Of a DNA stretch of 64,000 nucleotides, positions 49,958 through 56,531 are shown piece after piece (within the stretch, counting starts at the first letter, position 1; each line of letters opens with the position of its first letter). Source of the stretch: an uncultured Christensenella sp. (lineage in GTDB: Bacteria; Bacillota; Clostridia; Christensenellales; Borkfalkiaceae); the NCBI GenBank assembly GCA_910578195.1, contig CAJTOY010000001.1:186001-250000 (forward strand), in the 5' to 3' direction. Under the pieces are notes generated by a model. That model searched no databases. It had not been told where the DNA came from and saw nothing but the letters and a program-made list of their open reading frames with translations. Made by a program: the position numbers and the translations under genes.

Positions 49958-50254
49958 ATGGCAAAGAATAATCAGCCTGTACAACGTGTAAAAAGAGTAC
50001 AGCTTTCAGGTAGCGTTTCGGCGGTGGAATTTGAATCTTACGGCGGACAATATCTTGTCAAAAACTTTTCGGGTGGCGACGTTTATGTTTCGTTTGAAGA
50101 TGCGGTTTCGGAAGATACGTCTATTAAGATTTCAAACGGATACGGACAGGTTTGCGTAATAAACGAAAAAGACGGCTTAAATGGTCAAGCGAAAGCCAAA
50201 ACCATTTACCTTAAAGGCACGGGCGAAGTAGAGGTACAACAATTATGGTTTTAG
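49958..50254 (+). CDS. Small fibre-region protein
   Basis: 98 residues, mostly beta (VQLSGSVSAVEFESYGGQYL, VYVSFEDAVSEDTSIKISNG), with AAAGGAGA before the ATG. The fold pattern resembles small trimer-cap or fibre collar domains. It overlaps the next gene by 10 bases. Confidence 0.6.
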   Translation: MAKNNQPVQRVKRVQLSGSVSAVEFESYGGQYLVKNFSGGDVYVSFEDAVSEDTSIKISNGYGQVCVINEKDGLNGQAKAKTIYLKGTGEVEVQQLWF

Positions 50255-50805
50255 GTCCTTATTCGTTTCCAGTATCAGGCAACAGTGGCGGGTCGGGTGG
50301 TGGCGGTAGCACAACCATTGTTTATAACGCCATAGTTCAAGCGAAATCTGTTTCAGAATTTCCCGCCACAGGCAAAGGTAATTTACTGTACATAGATACT
50401 ACCGCGAATGAGGCGTATTACTGGAACGATATAGATAAGAAATACGTCAAAATAGTCAGCCAAAATGACGACGAGCAACCCAAAGAAGAAAAGGTGTTTA
50501 TTCGTCGAGCAAGCCTCAAAGAATGGCAAGAACAAAACTCGATACTCGAAGACGGCGTAATCGGCTATGTTACAGACGACAATTCGGCAAAAATCGGCGA
50601 CGGCGTTACAAGATGGGACAGTCTTCCTTGGTTTGTTAAGCCGATAGAAATTCCCGACTGCGGCGGCTTAACGGTTGACGATATTTATAAGGCTTGCGTG
50701 AGCGGTGAGGGGCTATCCGCGCCACTTCACACGTCAGATGGTAAAACGCTCATAGACAGCAACGGAAACACTATTCAATATAACTTCAAATTAAAAATCA
50801 AATAA
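50245..50805 (+). CDS. Tail fibre/receptor-region protein
   Basis: 186 residues. A Gly/Ser-rich hinge (SGNSGGSGGGGSTT) at the start, then a beta domain, then the ILEDGVIGYVTDDNSAKIGD and WDSLPWF pattern common in phage fibre proteins (major tropism determinant-like hyaluronidase repeats). The end (LSAPLHTSDGKTLIDSNGN) resembles the end of the fibre at 48794. It overlaps the preceding gene by 10 bases. Confidence 0.7.
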   Translation: MVLGPYSFPVSGNSGGSGGGGSTTIVYNAIVQAKSVSEFPATGKGNLLYIDTTANEAYYWNDIDKKYVKIVSQNDDEQPKEEKVFIRRASLKEWQEQNSILEDGVIGYVTDDNSAKIGDGVTRWDSLPWFVKPIEIPDCGGLTVDDIYKACVSGEGLSAPLHTSDGKTLIDSNGNTIQYNFKLKIK

Positions 50806-50823
50806 AAAAGGAGATTAGTTTTT

Positions 50824-51879
50824 ATGGATGATTTTATTTCTATTAAAGACTTAGAAAAAGGCACCCCCTCAAAAACGCAATCGTTAGTTCACGACGGCGC
50901 AGAGGGAACAAAGAGAATCGAATTTGCAGAGTTGCTTTCTGCGGTTCTCAAAACGGCAGATTATTCTGCGGACGCACCGACAAATACGGATTCGGTGGTG
51001 GTTGATAGTGCGGAGAGCGCAAAGAAAATCGCTTTTTCCGATTTACTTGCCGCCATTATCGGTGCATCAAATATCAATACCGCAGGCTTCCACAATTCAA
51101 TTTATCGCGGCAAAGACATTACGGAGTATTTTAACGACGGCTCTCTGTATGACAGAATCGCGGGTACCAACGGTTACGCAACTTTTGAGGATTTGTATGT
51201 GGGCGACTACATTAAGATGCCGAGAAAAGTTTGCGTTGTTGGCGACGATTGTGACAATGCAGGTACCGATATTGTTAAAATCGCAGGTTTTAACTGCCAC
51301 TGGAAAAACTACTGGAGTGGCAATATGCTCACCAAACCTCATATCGATTTGGTTCCCGACAGAAACTTCGGCTACTGTCAGCCTATGAATGACAGTAGCG
51401 ATACTACGGGCGGTTATAAAAACAGCAAGATGAATAAAACGATTATCGGCGTGCCCGCAACGGCAGGTAATCCGAACGGTACAATAAACGAACAGCTTTA
51501 CAACATATTCGGTTCCCACTTGCAAACATACAGAGAACTTGTTTCTTCGGCAATGGACCCCGCGCGCTATAATCGTTTCGGTCAGGCTACGGGAGCATCG
51601 TCAAGCTGGGAATGGATAGAAGTTCAGGCAATCTTAATGTCGGAAATCGAAGTTTACGGCTCGGTTGTTTGGGGTTCAAGCGGTTACGATATAGGTACTG
51701 CTAAAAACCAACTTCCCATTTTCCGCCTTAACACCGCAGACCTTATAAACAGCGAATATTACTGGCTGCGCGACGTTGCCTCGGCTGAGTACTTCTGCAG
51801 TGTGTACGGCAGCGGGTTTGCGCACCACGACGACGCGGACGGCGGGAATTCCCTTCGCCCCCGCTTCGTAATCGCCTAA
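50824..51879 (+). CDS. DGR target 1: tail-tip receptor-binding protein
   Basis: 351 residues with AAAAGGAG before the ATG. N-terminal two short repeats (FISIKDLEKGTPSKTQSLV, later TNTDSVVVDSAESAKKIAFS). The C-terminal 200 residues have the C-type-lectin-fold plan of DGR targets, ending in the variable stretch SAEYFCSVYGSGFAHHDDAD and SLRPRFVIA. VR1 spans codons for these residues. By analogy with the Bordetella phage Mtd protein, it binds host receptors and is diversified by the DGR. Confidence 0.85.
   Translation: MDDFISIKDLEKGTPSKTQSLVHDGAEGTKRIEFAELLSAVLKTADYSADAPTNTDSVVVDSAESAKKIAFSDLLAAIIGASNINTAGFHNSIYRGKDITEYFNDGSLYDRIAGTNGYATFEDLYVGDYIKMPRKVCVVGDDCDNAGTDIVKIAGFNCHWKNYWSGNMLTKPHIDLVPDRNFGYCQPMNDSSDTTGGYKNSKMNKTIIGVPATAGNPNGTINEQLYNIFGSHLQTYRELVSSAMDPARYNRFGQATGASSSWEWIEVQAILMSEIEVYGSVVWGSSGYDIGTAKNQLPIFRLNTADLINSEYYWLRDVASAEYFCSVYGSGFAHHDDADGGNSLRPRFVIA
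51778..51867 (+). repeat. DGR variable repeat 1 (VR1)
   Basis: Aligned without gaps to the template repeat with an offset of 709 bases. Seventeen mismatches occur before the IMH segment: 16 at template adenines and one T-to-C. The shared constant blocks (CTTCGCCCCC at the 3' end) are unchanged. It ends 12 bases before the stop codon of its gene. Confidence 0.94.
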
Positions 51880-51887
51880 TCTATAAT

Positions 51888-51910
51888 CCCCACCCGCGCG
51901 TCGGGTGGGG
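51888..51910 (+). promoter_or_regulatory. Hairpin directly after VR1
   Basis: Perfect 9-bp arms CCCCACCCG and CGGGTGGGG with a 5-base loop, starting 8 bases after the stop codon. It matches the size and place of the hairpin after VR2. In the Bordetella phage system a similar hairpin or cruciform increases retrohoming. No T-tract follows. Confidence 0.65.
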
Positions 51911-51924
51911 TAAAGAAGGAATAA

Positions 51925-52461
51925 ATGGGTGTACCTCAATATAAACAAACACCGTCAAAGGTAGAATTTCTTTCAACATTCCATAAGTTGCGCAAAGAAG
52001 TGAATGTCATTTTAATGCGCGACTTTGGAATTAAGAAAAGAACATATACCGTAGCACTAATCACAGATATTTACGAACTGTCCGAAGAGGACAAAAAGAC
52101 ACTCGAAGAAATAACGTTAAAGTACGGAATAGATTCGGTGCTGATAGACAAATATTCTGAATGGCTTGTAAATGCTTGGCGCAACGAAACGCGAGAAATT
52201 CTCACAAATCTCGGCGTACAAATCGAGTTAGCAAATTCAATTTATATAACTTGTAAAGAAGAATACTCTGAGCGCAGAATTGCGTGGGATAAAGCCATAG
52301 GATACTGTAACGCTTTGAAAGACAAATTTCACGAAATATTATCAACAATTAAAGTAAGCGTAGGTGCATATCAGGTTGTTGGTGAGCTTTTACAAAAGGA
52401 AATAAATTTATTGAAAGGAGTCAGAAAAAGCGATAATCAAATTTTGACAAAACTGTCGTAA
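51925..52461 (+). CDS. avd: DGR accessory protein (Avd-like)
   Basis: 178 residues, nearly all helical, with AAGGAA before the ATG. The place between target and template repeat is that of Avd, the helical, oligomeric accessory protein which binds the reverse transcriptase and template RNA. The pattern LSTFHKLRKEVNVILMRDFG, EYSERRIAWDKAIGYCNALK and a C-terminal GVRKSDNQ is like the longer Avd analogues I recall from Firmicutes. It is longer than the classical Avd (about 128 residues). Confidence 0.7.
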   Translation: MGVPQYKQTPSKVEFLSTFHKLRKEVNVILMRDFGIKKRTYTVALITDIYELSEEDKKTLEEITLKYGIDSVLIDKYSEWLVNAWRNETREILTNLGVQIELANSIYITCKEEYSERRIAWDKAIGYCNALKDKFHEILSTIKVSVGAYQVVGELLQKEINLLKGVRKSDNQILTKLS

Positions 52462-52707
52462 AGACATTTTGTGAGGTAATCGTTACAACTCGGCTGAGTA
52501 CTTCTGCAATGTGAACAACAACGGGAATGCGAACTACAACAACGCGGACAACGAGAATTACCTTCGCCCCCGATTCCAGATATTTATTATCAAGGGATAA
52601 TAGATTTTTTTTTGATTTGGAAGGAACGATTATCTATCCTTTATTAAAAGGTGAATAGCCCGAAAGGGACTTATTGCCCGGATACGTCCGATGGCAAAAA
52701 TTTAATT
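52462..52707 (+). ncRNA. DGR template RNA region
   Basis: 246 bases without a convincing gene between the accessory and reverse transcriptase genes. It holds the template repeat (52487-52576), a T-rich stretch (52605-52613) and a structured segment (52659-52697): CCC-GAAA-GGG with a GNRA loop, then a TTGCC/GGCAA stem enclosing CGGA-TACG-TCCG with a UACG (UNCG-type) loop. The TR-to-RT spacer in known DGRs is part of the RNA that primes cDNA synthesis. Confidence 0.7.
52487..52576 (+). repeat. DGR template repeat (TR)
   Basis: 90 bases. In the frame of the targets it reads NSAEYFCNVNNNGNANYNNA and continues DNENYLRPRF, so the variable positions are AAC/AAT codons, the DGR hallmark. About 29 adenines are present. 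Comparison with the variable repeats shows adenine-specific changes: 21 of 21 in VR2 and 16 of 17 in VR1. The last segment (CGATTC and onward) is IMH* and differs from the VR ends. Confidence 0.95.
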
Positions 52708-53859
52708 ATGATTGAAGCCCTGTATAATTTAGATAATTTATACGAAGCGTTTTTGGAAGTCAAAGCGGCGAGCGGGTGGAAAGAAACCACCCAACGCTAC
52801 GAAGAAGATTTACTGTTTCACTTACTTGATTTACACAAAAGACTAATCAACGGCACCTATAAACCAACAAAGCCGTATTGTTTTCTCTACAATGAGCGCG
52901 GTAAATTAAGACTAATAGAATCGTATATTATAGACGATAGAATTGTACAATGGTGCTTCGTAAACAAAGTTTTGCTTCCGCTCATTCGCCCGAAACTAAT
53001 ATATGATAATTCCGCATCCCTAAAAGGGCGCGGGACTGACCATTTTAGAGCAAGGCTCGAACTACATTTAACGGATTTTGCAAAAGAAAACGGTAACGAC
53101 GGGTTTATCGTTATAGGCGATTTTAGAAAATATTTTGATAATCTTCGTCATACTGTTTTCCTGCAAATTCTAAAAGAACTCGGAGCGGATTCGGAAGTAA
53201 TAAACTTTGCAAAACTGCTTATCGATGCGCATAAAATAGACGTTTCATATATGACCGACGAAGAATACGCCGAATGTATGGATACACCGTTCAACTCGAT
53301 TGAAAATGCCTTAATAGACGCAACCCTTAAAACTGGTAAAAAGCTAATGGATAAGTCTATGGGTATCGGCAGTCATATTGCGCAAATTGCGGGCGTTGTC
53401 TATCCCTACAGAATTGATAATTATTGCAAGATAGTTAAGGGAATTAAAGGCTATGCTCGCTACATGGATGATTTCTACATAATACACAAAAGTAAAGAGT
53501 TTTTATGGGAACTAATGAGCGAATTGAAAAAACTATGCGCTGAACTTGGTCTGTTTCTAAACGAAAGAAAGACCCAAATAGTAAGCCTACATCACCCGTT
53601 TACAATTCTAAAAACTCAATATCGACTATTGCCTGACGGTAGAATAATCAGAAAACCAGACAAATCGCAACGTATAAGAACTTGCAGAAAGTTAAAGGCA
53701 ATGAAAGCAAAACTCGACGAAGGAACAATTACGCTGGATAAGGTTGAACAGATTTACAAATCAACACGCGGTCAGCTCGCAAGGTATGGCGAAACCGAGT
53801 CCGTCCGTTCTTTTGACGAATTCTACAACAATTTATTAAAAATAAAAATTAAAATATAA
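52708..53859 (+). CDS. DGR reverse transcriptase
   Basis: 383 residues from ATG 52708; GTG 52651 gives a longer frame but falls in the structured RNA. RT motifs: GFIVIGDFRKYFDN (first catalytic Asp near 138), IGSHIAQ (220-226), which is the DGR-type replacement of the usual QGxxxSP, and YARYMDDFYII (YMDD at 252-255). The thumb is short, with RGQLARYGET near the end. It lacks maturase and endonuclease domains. It copies template RNA with errors at adenines. Confidence 0.94.
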   Translation: MIEALYNLDNLYEAFLEVKAASGWKETTQRYEEDLLFHLLDLHKRLINGTYKPTKPYCFLYNERGKLRLIESYIIDDRIVQWCFVNKVLLPLIRPKLIYDNSASLKGRGTDHFRARLELHLTDFAKENGNDGFIVIGDFRKYFDNLRHTVFLQILKELGADSEVINFAKLLIDAHKIDVSYMTDEEYAECMDTPFNSIENALIDATLKTGKKLMDKSMGIGSHIAQIAGVVYPYRIDNYCKIVKGIKGYARYMDDFYIIHKSKEFLWELMSELKKLCAELGLFLNERKTQIVSLHHPFTILKTQYRLLPDGRIIRKPDKSQRIRTCRKLKAMKAKLDEGTITLDKVEQIYKSTRGQLARYGETESVRSFDEFYNNLLKIKIKI

Positions 53860-53873
53860 GGAGAACCTTTATT

Positions 53874-54158
53874 ATGAACAAACAACAAAGAAACCCTGAA
53901 GACTTCGGTGTAATTACGATTTCACAGCAAATCGCAGACCTTAAGCAGTCTTTATCAAGCCACCAAAGCCCTATCGGTGACTGGAAGGGAATTAAGCAGG
54001 ACGAATACATTAAGGCGGGACTTCCCGCGCCCTATACAAGCGCGCAAATGCAAGAGTACTACCAAAAGAGAATTGCGGCAAGAAACCAAATCAACCAGCT
54101 TGAAAAGCAACTTGAGGAGGAACGCGCGGGCAATGTTGGCGGAAACGGTAACACCTAA
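53874..54158 (+). CDS. Small coiled-coil protein after the DGR
   Basis: 94 residues with AAGGAG before the ATG. N-terminal QQIADLKQSLSSHQSP and C-terminal KRIAARNQINQLEKQLEEER helices form a coiled coil. It follows the reverse transcriptase by 14 bases, so it may be in the same transcript. Its function is unknown. Confidence 0.6.
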   Translation: MNKQQRNPEDFGVITISQQIADLKQSLSSHQSPIGDWKGIKQDEYIKAGLPAPYTSAQMQEYYQKRIAARNQINQLEKQLEEERAGNVGGNGNT

Positions 54159-54285
54159 ACCGACGACAGCCGAGCCAAAAATCACCATTGAAAATATATG
54201 CTCGGCTTGCGGGAAAGGTCCTTGCGATTCACCTTGTGAAAGGTGGAATGATTTCCTTGAAAAGAATTATTTATTAGAGAAATAG
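54133..54285 (+). CDS. Small Cys-containing protein at the end of the late operon
   Basis: 50 residues from ATG 54133, with GAGGAGGAA about 10 bases upstream and a 26-base overlap with the preceding gene. The pattern ICSACGKGPCDSPCERWNDF holds four Cys, a probable metal site. A strong terminator follows its stop. Confidence 0.55.
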   Translation: MLAETVTPKPTTAEPKITIENICSACGKGPCDSPCERWNDFLEKNYLLEK

Positions 54286-54291
54286 AAAAAA

Positions 54292-54317
54292 GGCGCACGG
54301 CAATTTCGCCGTGCGCC
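54292..54317. terminator. Bidirectional terminator between convergent operons
   Basis: 10-bp perfect stem GGCGCACGGC/GCCGTGCGCC with a 6-base loop, preceded by AAAAAA and followed by TTTT, so it can end transcription from either side. It lies between the plus-strand late operon and the minus-strand integrase gene. Confidence 0.9.
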
Positions 54318-54350
54318 TTTTAATAATTTTAATTTATAATCTTTATTTTT

Positions 54351-55277
54351 TTAAGCTCTTGCATCGAATACCGCATTCACTGTCGCAGGTGCGCTTTCGG
54401 GGCAGAGATTTTCGATATATATTCGCGTTGTTTCGGGGTTCGAGTGCCCTAATACCTGCTGTATGGTGGCAAGTCCAACGTTGTTGGTAAACAGCACGCT
54501 TGCGTTTGAGTGGCGCAAATCGTGTCCGCCGATTTTATCGTGTCCAACCGAGCGGCGAATATAACTTCTTATGACTTGGTAGAAATTTTGACGGGTGAAA
54601 GGCTTGAAATTTCCTTTCTTGTCGTAATGACCAAATAAAAGCGCGTTCTCGTCGCCGCAAATACGCGAATTTTCGCTTTCAATGTATTCTTCGACAAAAC
54701 GCCTTGCCATAGCAGGAAAGCCCACAGAACGCGATTTACCGCCTTTTCCTTTGACGATGCGAATGCTATTGTTGGTGAAGTCCAAGTCGCCGTAACGCAA
54801 GTTCAAAAGCTCGGAAGTCCTAATGCCTGTTTGTATTAAGAGAAATACCCAAGCGCGGTTGCGGACTGCAGTTGCTTGCGCAGAGTAGCGGGGAATCTTG
54901 CCGCCAAGCACAGTGTTTATTTCGTTATTTGAAAGTAGGTCATATTCAACCTTTTCTTTGCCCGGCTTATCGTGGGCGAGAATGGGCTGTTCAGTATAAA
55001 ACTTGTGCTCGATTGCCCACACAAAGAATGCGTGCAGAATTGTAAGATAATCCCGCTCCGTATTACTCGATACGTTGCGGGACTTGACTGCTTTTTTATA
55101 TTCGAGAACCATAAGTGAAGTTACGTCTTCGCGCTGTTCGTCGTTTGCTTTTAAGCATGCACCAAAGTCGGTGAGCACTATGCGATACTTTTCGTAAGTA
55201 TCTTTGCTTTTGGAAACGGTTTCAGACGTTTTAAGGAATGTCTGCATAACCTTATTAAATTTTTCGTAAGATGTCAT
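54351..55277 (-). CDS. int: Tyrosine recombinase (integrase)
   Basis: 308 residues. The catalytic set is visible: Arg153 (QTGIRTSELLNLRYGDL), a Lys in the beta turn (GKGGKSRSVGF), His252-x-x-Arg255 (GHDLRHSNAS), His278 (VLGHSNPETTR) and Tyr287. An N-terminal SAM-like core-binding domain (YEKYRIVLTDFGACLKA) precedes it. It would insert the phage into an attachment site, so the phage is probably temperate. It overlaps the preceding gene by 4 bases on the minus strand. Confidence 0.95.
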   Translation of the reverse strand: MTSYEKFNKVMQTFLKTSETVSKSKDTYEKYRIVLTDFGACLKANDEQREDVTSLMVLEYKKAVKSRNVSSNTERDYLTILHAFFVWAIEHKFYTEQPILAHDKPGKEKVEYDLLSNNEINTVLGGKIPRYSAQATAVRNRAWVFLLIQTGIRTSELLNLRYGDLDFTNNSIRIVKGKGGKSRSVGFPAMARRFVEEYIESENSRICGDENALLFGHYDKKGNFKPFTRQNFYQVIRSYIRRSVGHDKIGGHDLRHSNASVLFTNNVGLATIQQVLGHSNPETTRIYIENLCPESAPATVNAVFDARA

Positions 55278-55762
55278 ATATCAAATTCCCCTAATAATTC
55301 TTTAATCACGTTTTTAATGTCTGACATATAAACGCCAGCGTCGCGTTCAGGTTCGCGCCCAAAGCACATTGACGCGCTGTCGAGCTTGTCGTATAATTGT
55401 TCAGCGAAATCTGCCTTAGCCTTTTTAATGTCGCCGAACCCCATATCGACAGCCCGTTTTGCGCTCGCGTATTCGGCGCATTTACAGCAACGATTATCGC
55501 AATTTCCGTTGCACTGACAGTCGTCAACATTGCGCAAGATTTTTGTCAGCTTTTCGGTATCGATTCGTTTGTCGGTTGCGGTCTTGTTTTCGTTCATAAC
55601 AATTTCAAATTTATCTTCGCCGGGAATAAGCGCGCAACCACCCCAAGTACCGTGAATTTGACCCGCATCGTCGATATGTTCGACAGTACCAACCTTGCCG
55701 CTATATTGCGGTTCGCATTTCATGCTGTAAATTCTTAACGTGTAACCGATTTCAACTTTCAT
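55274..55762 (-). CDS. DUF4314 domain protein with Cys cluster
   Basis: 162 residues. The first 50 residues (GYTLRIYSMKCEP ... GKVGTVEHIDDAGQIHGTWG, then CALIPGEDKFEIV) match the DUF4314 pattern, a small SH3-like domain of mobile-element proteins. A Cys cluster (DDCQCNGNCDNRCCKCAEY) follows, like a compact metal-binding knot, then a helical end. The function is unknown. It overlaps both neighbours by 1-4 bases. Confidence 0.75.
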   Translation of the reverse strand: MKVEIGYTLRIYSMKCEPQYSGKVGTVEHIDDAGQIHGTWGGCALIPGEDKFEIVMNENKTATDKRIDTEKLTKILRNVDDCQCNGNCDNRCCKCAEYASAKRAVDMGFGDIKKAKADFAEQLYDKLDSASMCFGREPERDAGVYMSDIKNVIKELLGEFDI

Positions 55763-56097
55763 TATTTCACCGCCTTTGCGTAAGTAAAAATTTTGTAAGG
55801 GAAAGAGAGGTCTTTATCTTTGTAAACCTTGTTTATATTTATGATAATAAATTCGTGGTCTTCATACCCCTTGACGTTAGTGCATATATCGACAAAGATT
55901 TCAAATTTGCCGTTCTTGATAGGAAAAACTTCCGTATGGGCGGTACAGCCTTTTGCTATATCGCAAAGGTTAATGCGGCGCATTTCTTTATCTTTGGCGC
56001 AGTCAATACAACCTTGACACTTTAAAGCCTTTTTAAGCATTTTTTCTTCGCTGTGTCTGTTATTCTTTATAATTTGGGTTAAATCTATAATATTCAA
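55762..56097 (-). CDS. Cys-containing hypothetical protein
   Basis: 111 residues. N-terminal part with Cys pairs (LKCQGCIDCAKDK, NLCDIAKGCTAH), a likely metal-binding region, then a beta-rich C-terminal half (GKFEIFVDICTNVKGYEDHE). Overlaps the DUF4314 gene start by one base. No family recognised. Confidence 0.6.
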   Translation of the reverse strand: MNIIDLTQIIKNNRHSEEKMLKKALKCQGCIDCAKDKEMRRINLCDIAKGCTAHTEVFPIKNGKFEIFVDICTNVKGYEDHEFIIININKVYKDKDLSFPYKIFTYAKAVK

Positions 56098-56120
56098 TTT
56101 TATTCCTCCAACCTGACTAA

Positions 56121-56456
56121 TTAAGTTAAAACTGACAAAGGAAGTAAGAGTTTTTCCAAGGTTTCTTTGTCATTTGCGAATAGCTCAGATACTCGCTTAT
56201 TGTAATGTTCTGCGTAGTAGTTGTATTGCTCAACCGTAAGGCGATAACTTCCGCGTTCATCACCGACAAGCACAAAGTCATACTTTACTTCGTCAAGCAG
56301 GTTTTCCGACTGTTTAAGCGACGGCCTTTTAACAATCCCGAACGCGCCGTAAGCGTGTGCCGCGTATTCTAAAAATTCGCGCACAGTCATATCTTTGCCT
56401 TTAAACCAGATACTATGTTTAAATTTTTTATCTAAACTATTCATTGCATTCTCCAT
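56121..56456 (-). CDS. Hypothetical protein
   Basis: 111 residues. Contains SIWFKGKDMTVREFLEYAAH, FGIVKRPSLKQSENLLDEVK, and VLVGDERGSYRLTVEQYNYY, a pattern like small mobile-element proteins with an HTH-like N-terminus. No function assigned. Spaced by about 20 bases from the next gene. Confidence 0.6.
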   Translation of the reverse strand: MENAMNSLDKKFKHSIWFKGKDMTVREFLEYAAHAYGAFGIVKRPSLKQSENLLDEVKYDFVLVGDERGSYRLTVEQYNYYAEHYNKRVSELFANDKETLEKLLLPLSVLT

Positions 56457-56490
56457 AATAGCAAATTTTGATTAAAAGTTCAAGTAGTTT

Positions 56491-56522
56491 AGCCCCTCAC
56501 GCAGTAGTATTCGTAAGGGGCT
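56491..56522 (-). terminator. Hairpin after DUF4942 methyltransferase
   Basis: Arms AGCCCCT and AGGGGCT, extended inside by ACG/CGT across one mismatch, 10 bases after the methylase stop on the minus strand. The T-tract beyond is weak, so it is a poor terminator or an mRNA stabiliser. The arm overlaps a GAACAG hexamer. Confidence 0.5.
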
Positions 56523-56531
56523 GTTCATTGC

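Noticed and set aside
52651..52707. GTG 52651 as the start of the reverse transcriptase
   Set aside because: The 57 bases are better explained by stable GNRA and UNCG-type hairpins. The ATG at 52708 begins the conserved RT region. Not fully excluded.
52708..53859. Reverse transcriptase as part of a group II intron or retron
   Set aside because: No maturase or endonuclease domain, no intron domain V pattern and no msr/msd layout. The adjacent template/variable repeats and accessory gene show a DGR.
54286..54350. Phage attachment site next to the integrase
   Set aside because: Only a terminator is visible. Without the host junctions no core sequence can be named, and the tRNA at 25861 is too far away to suggest as attP.
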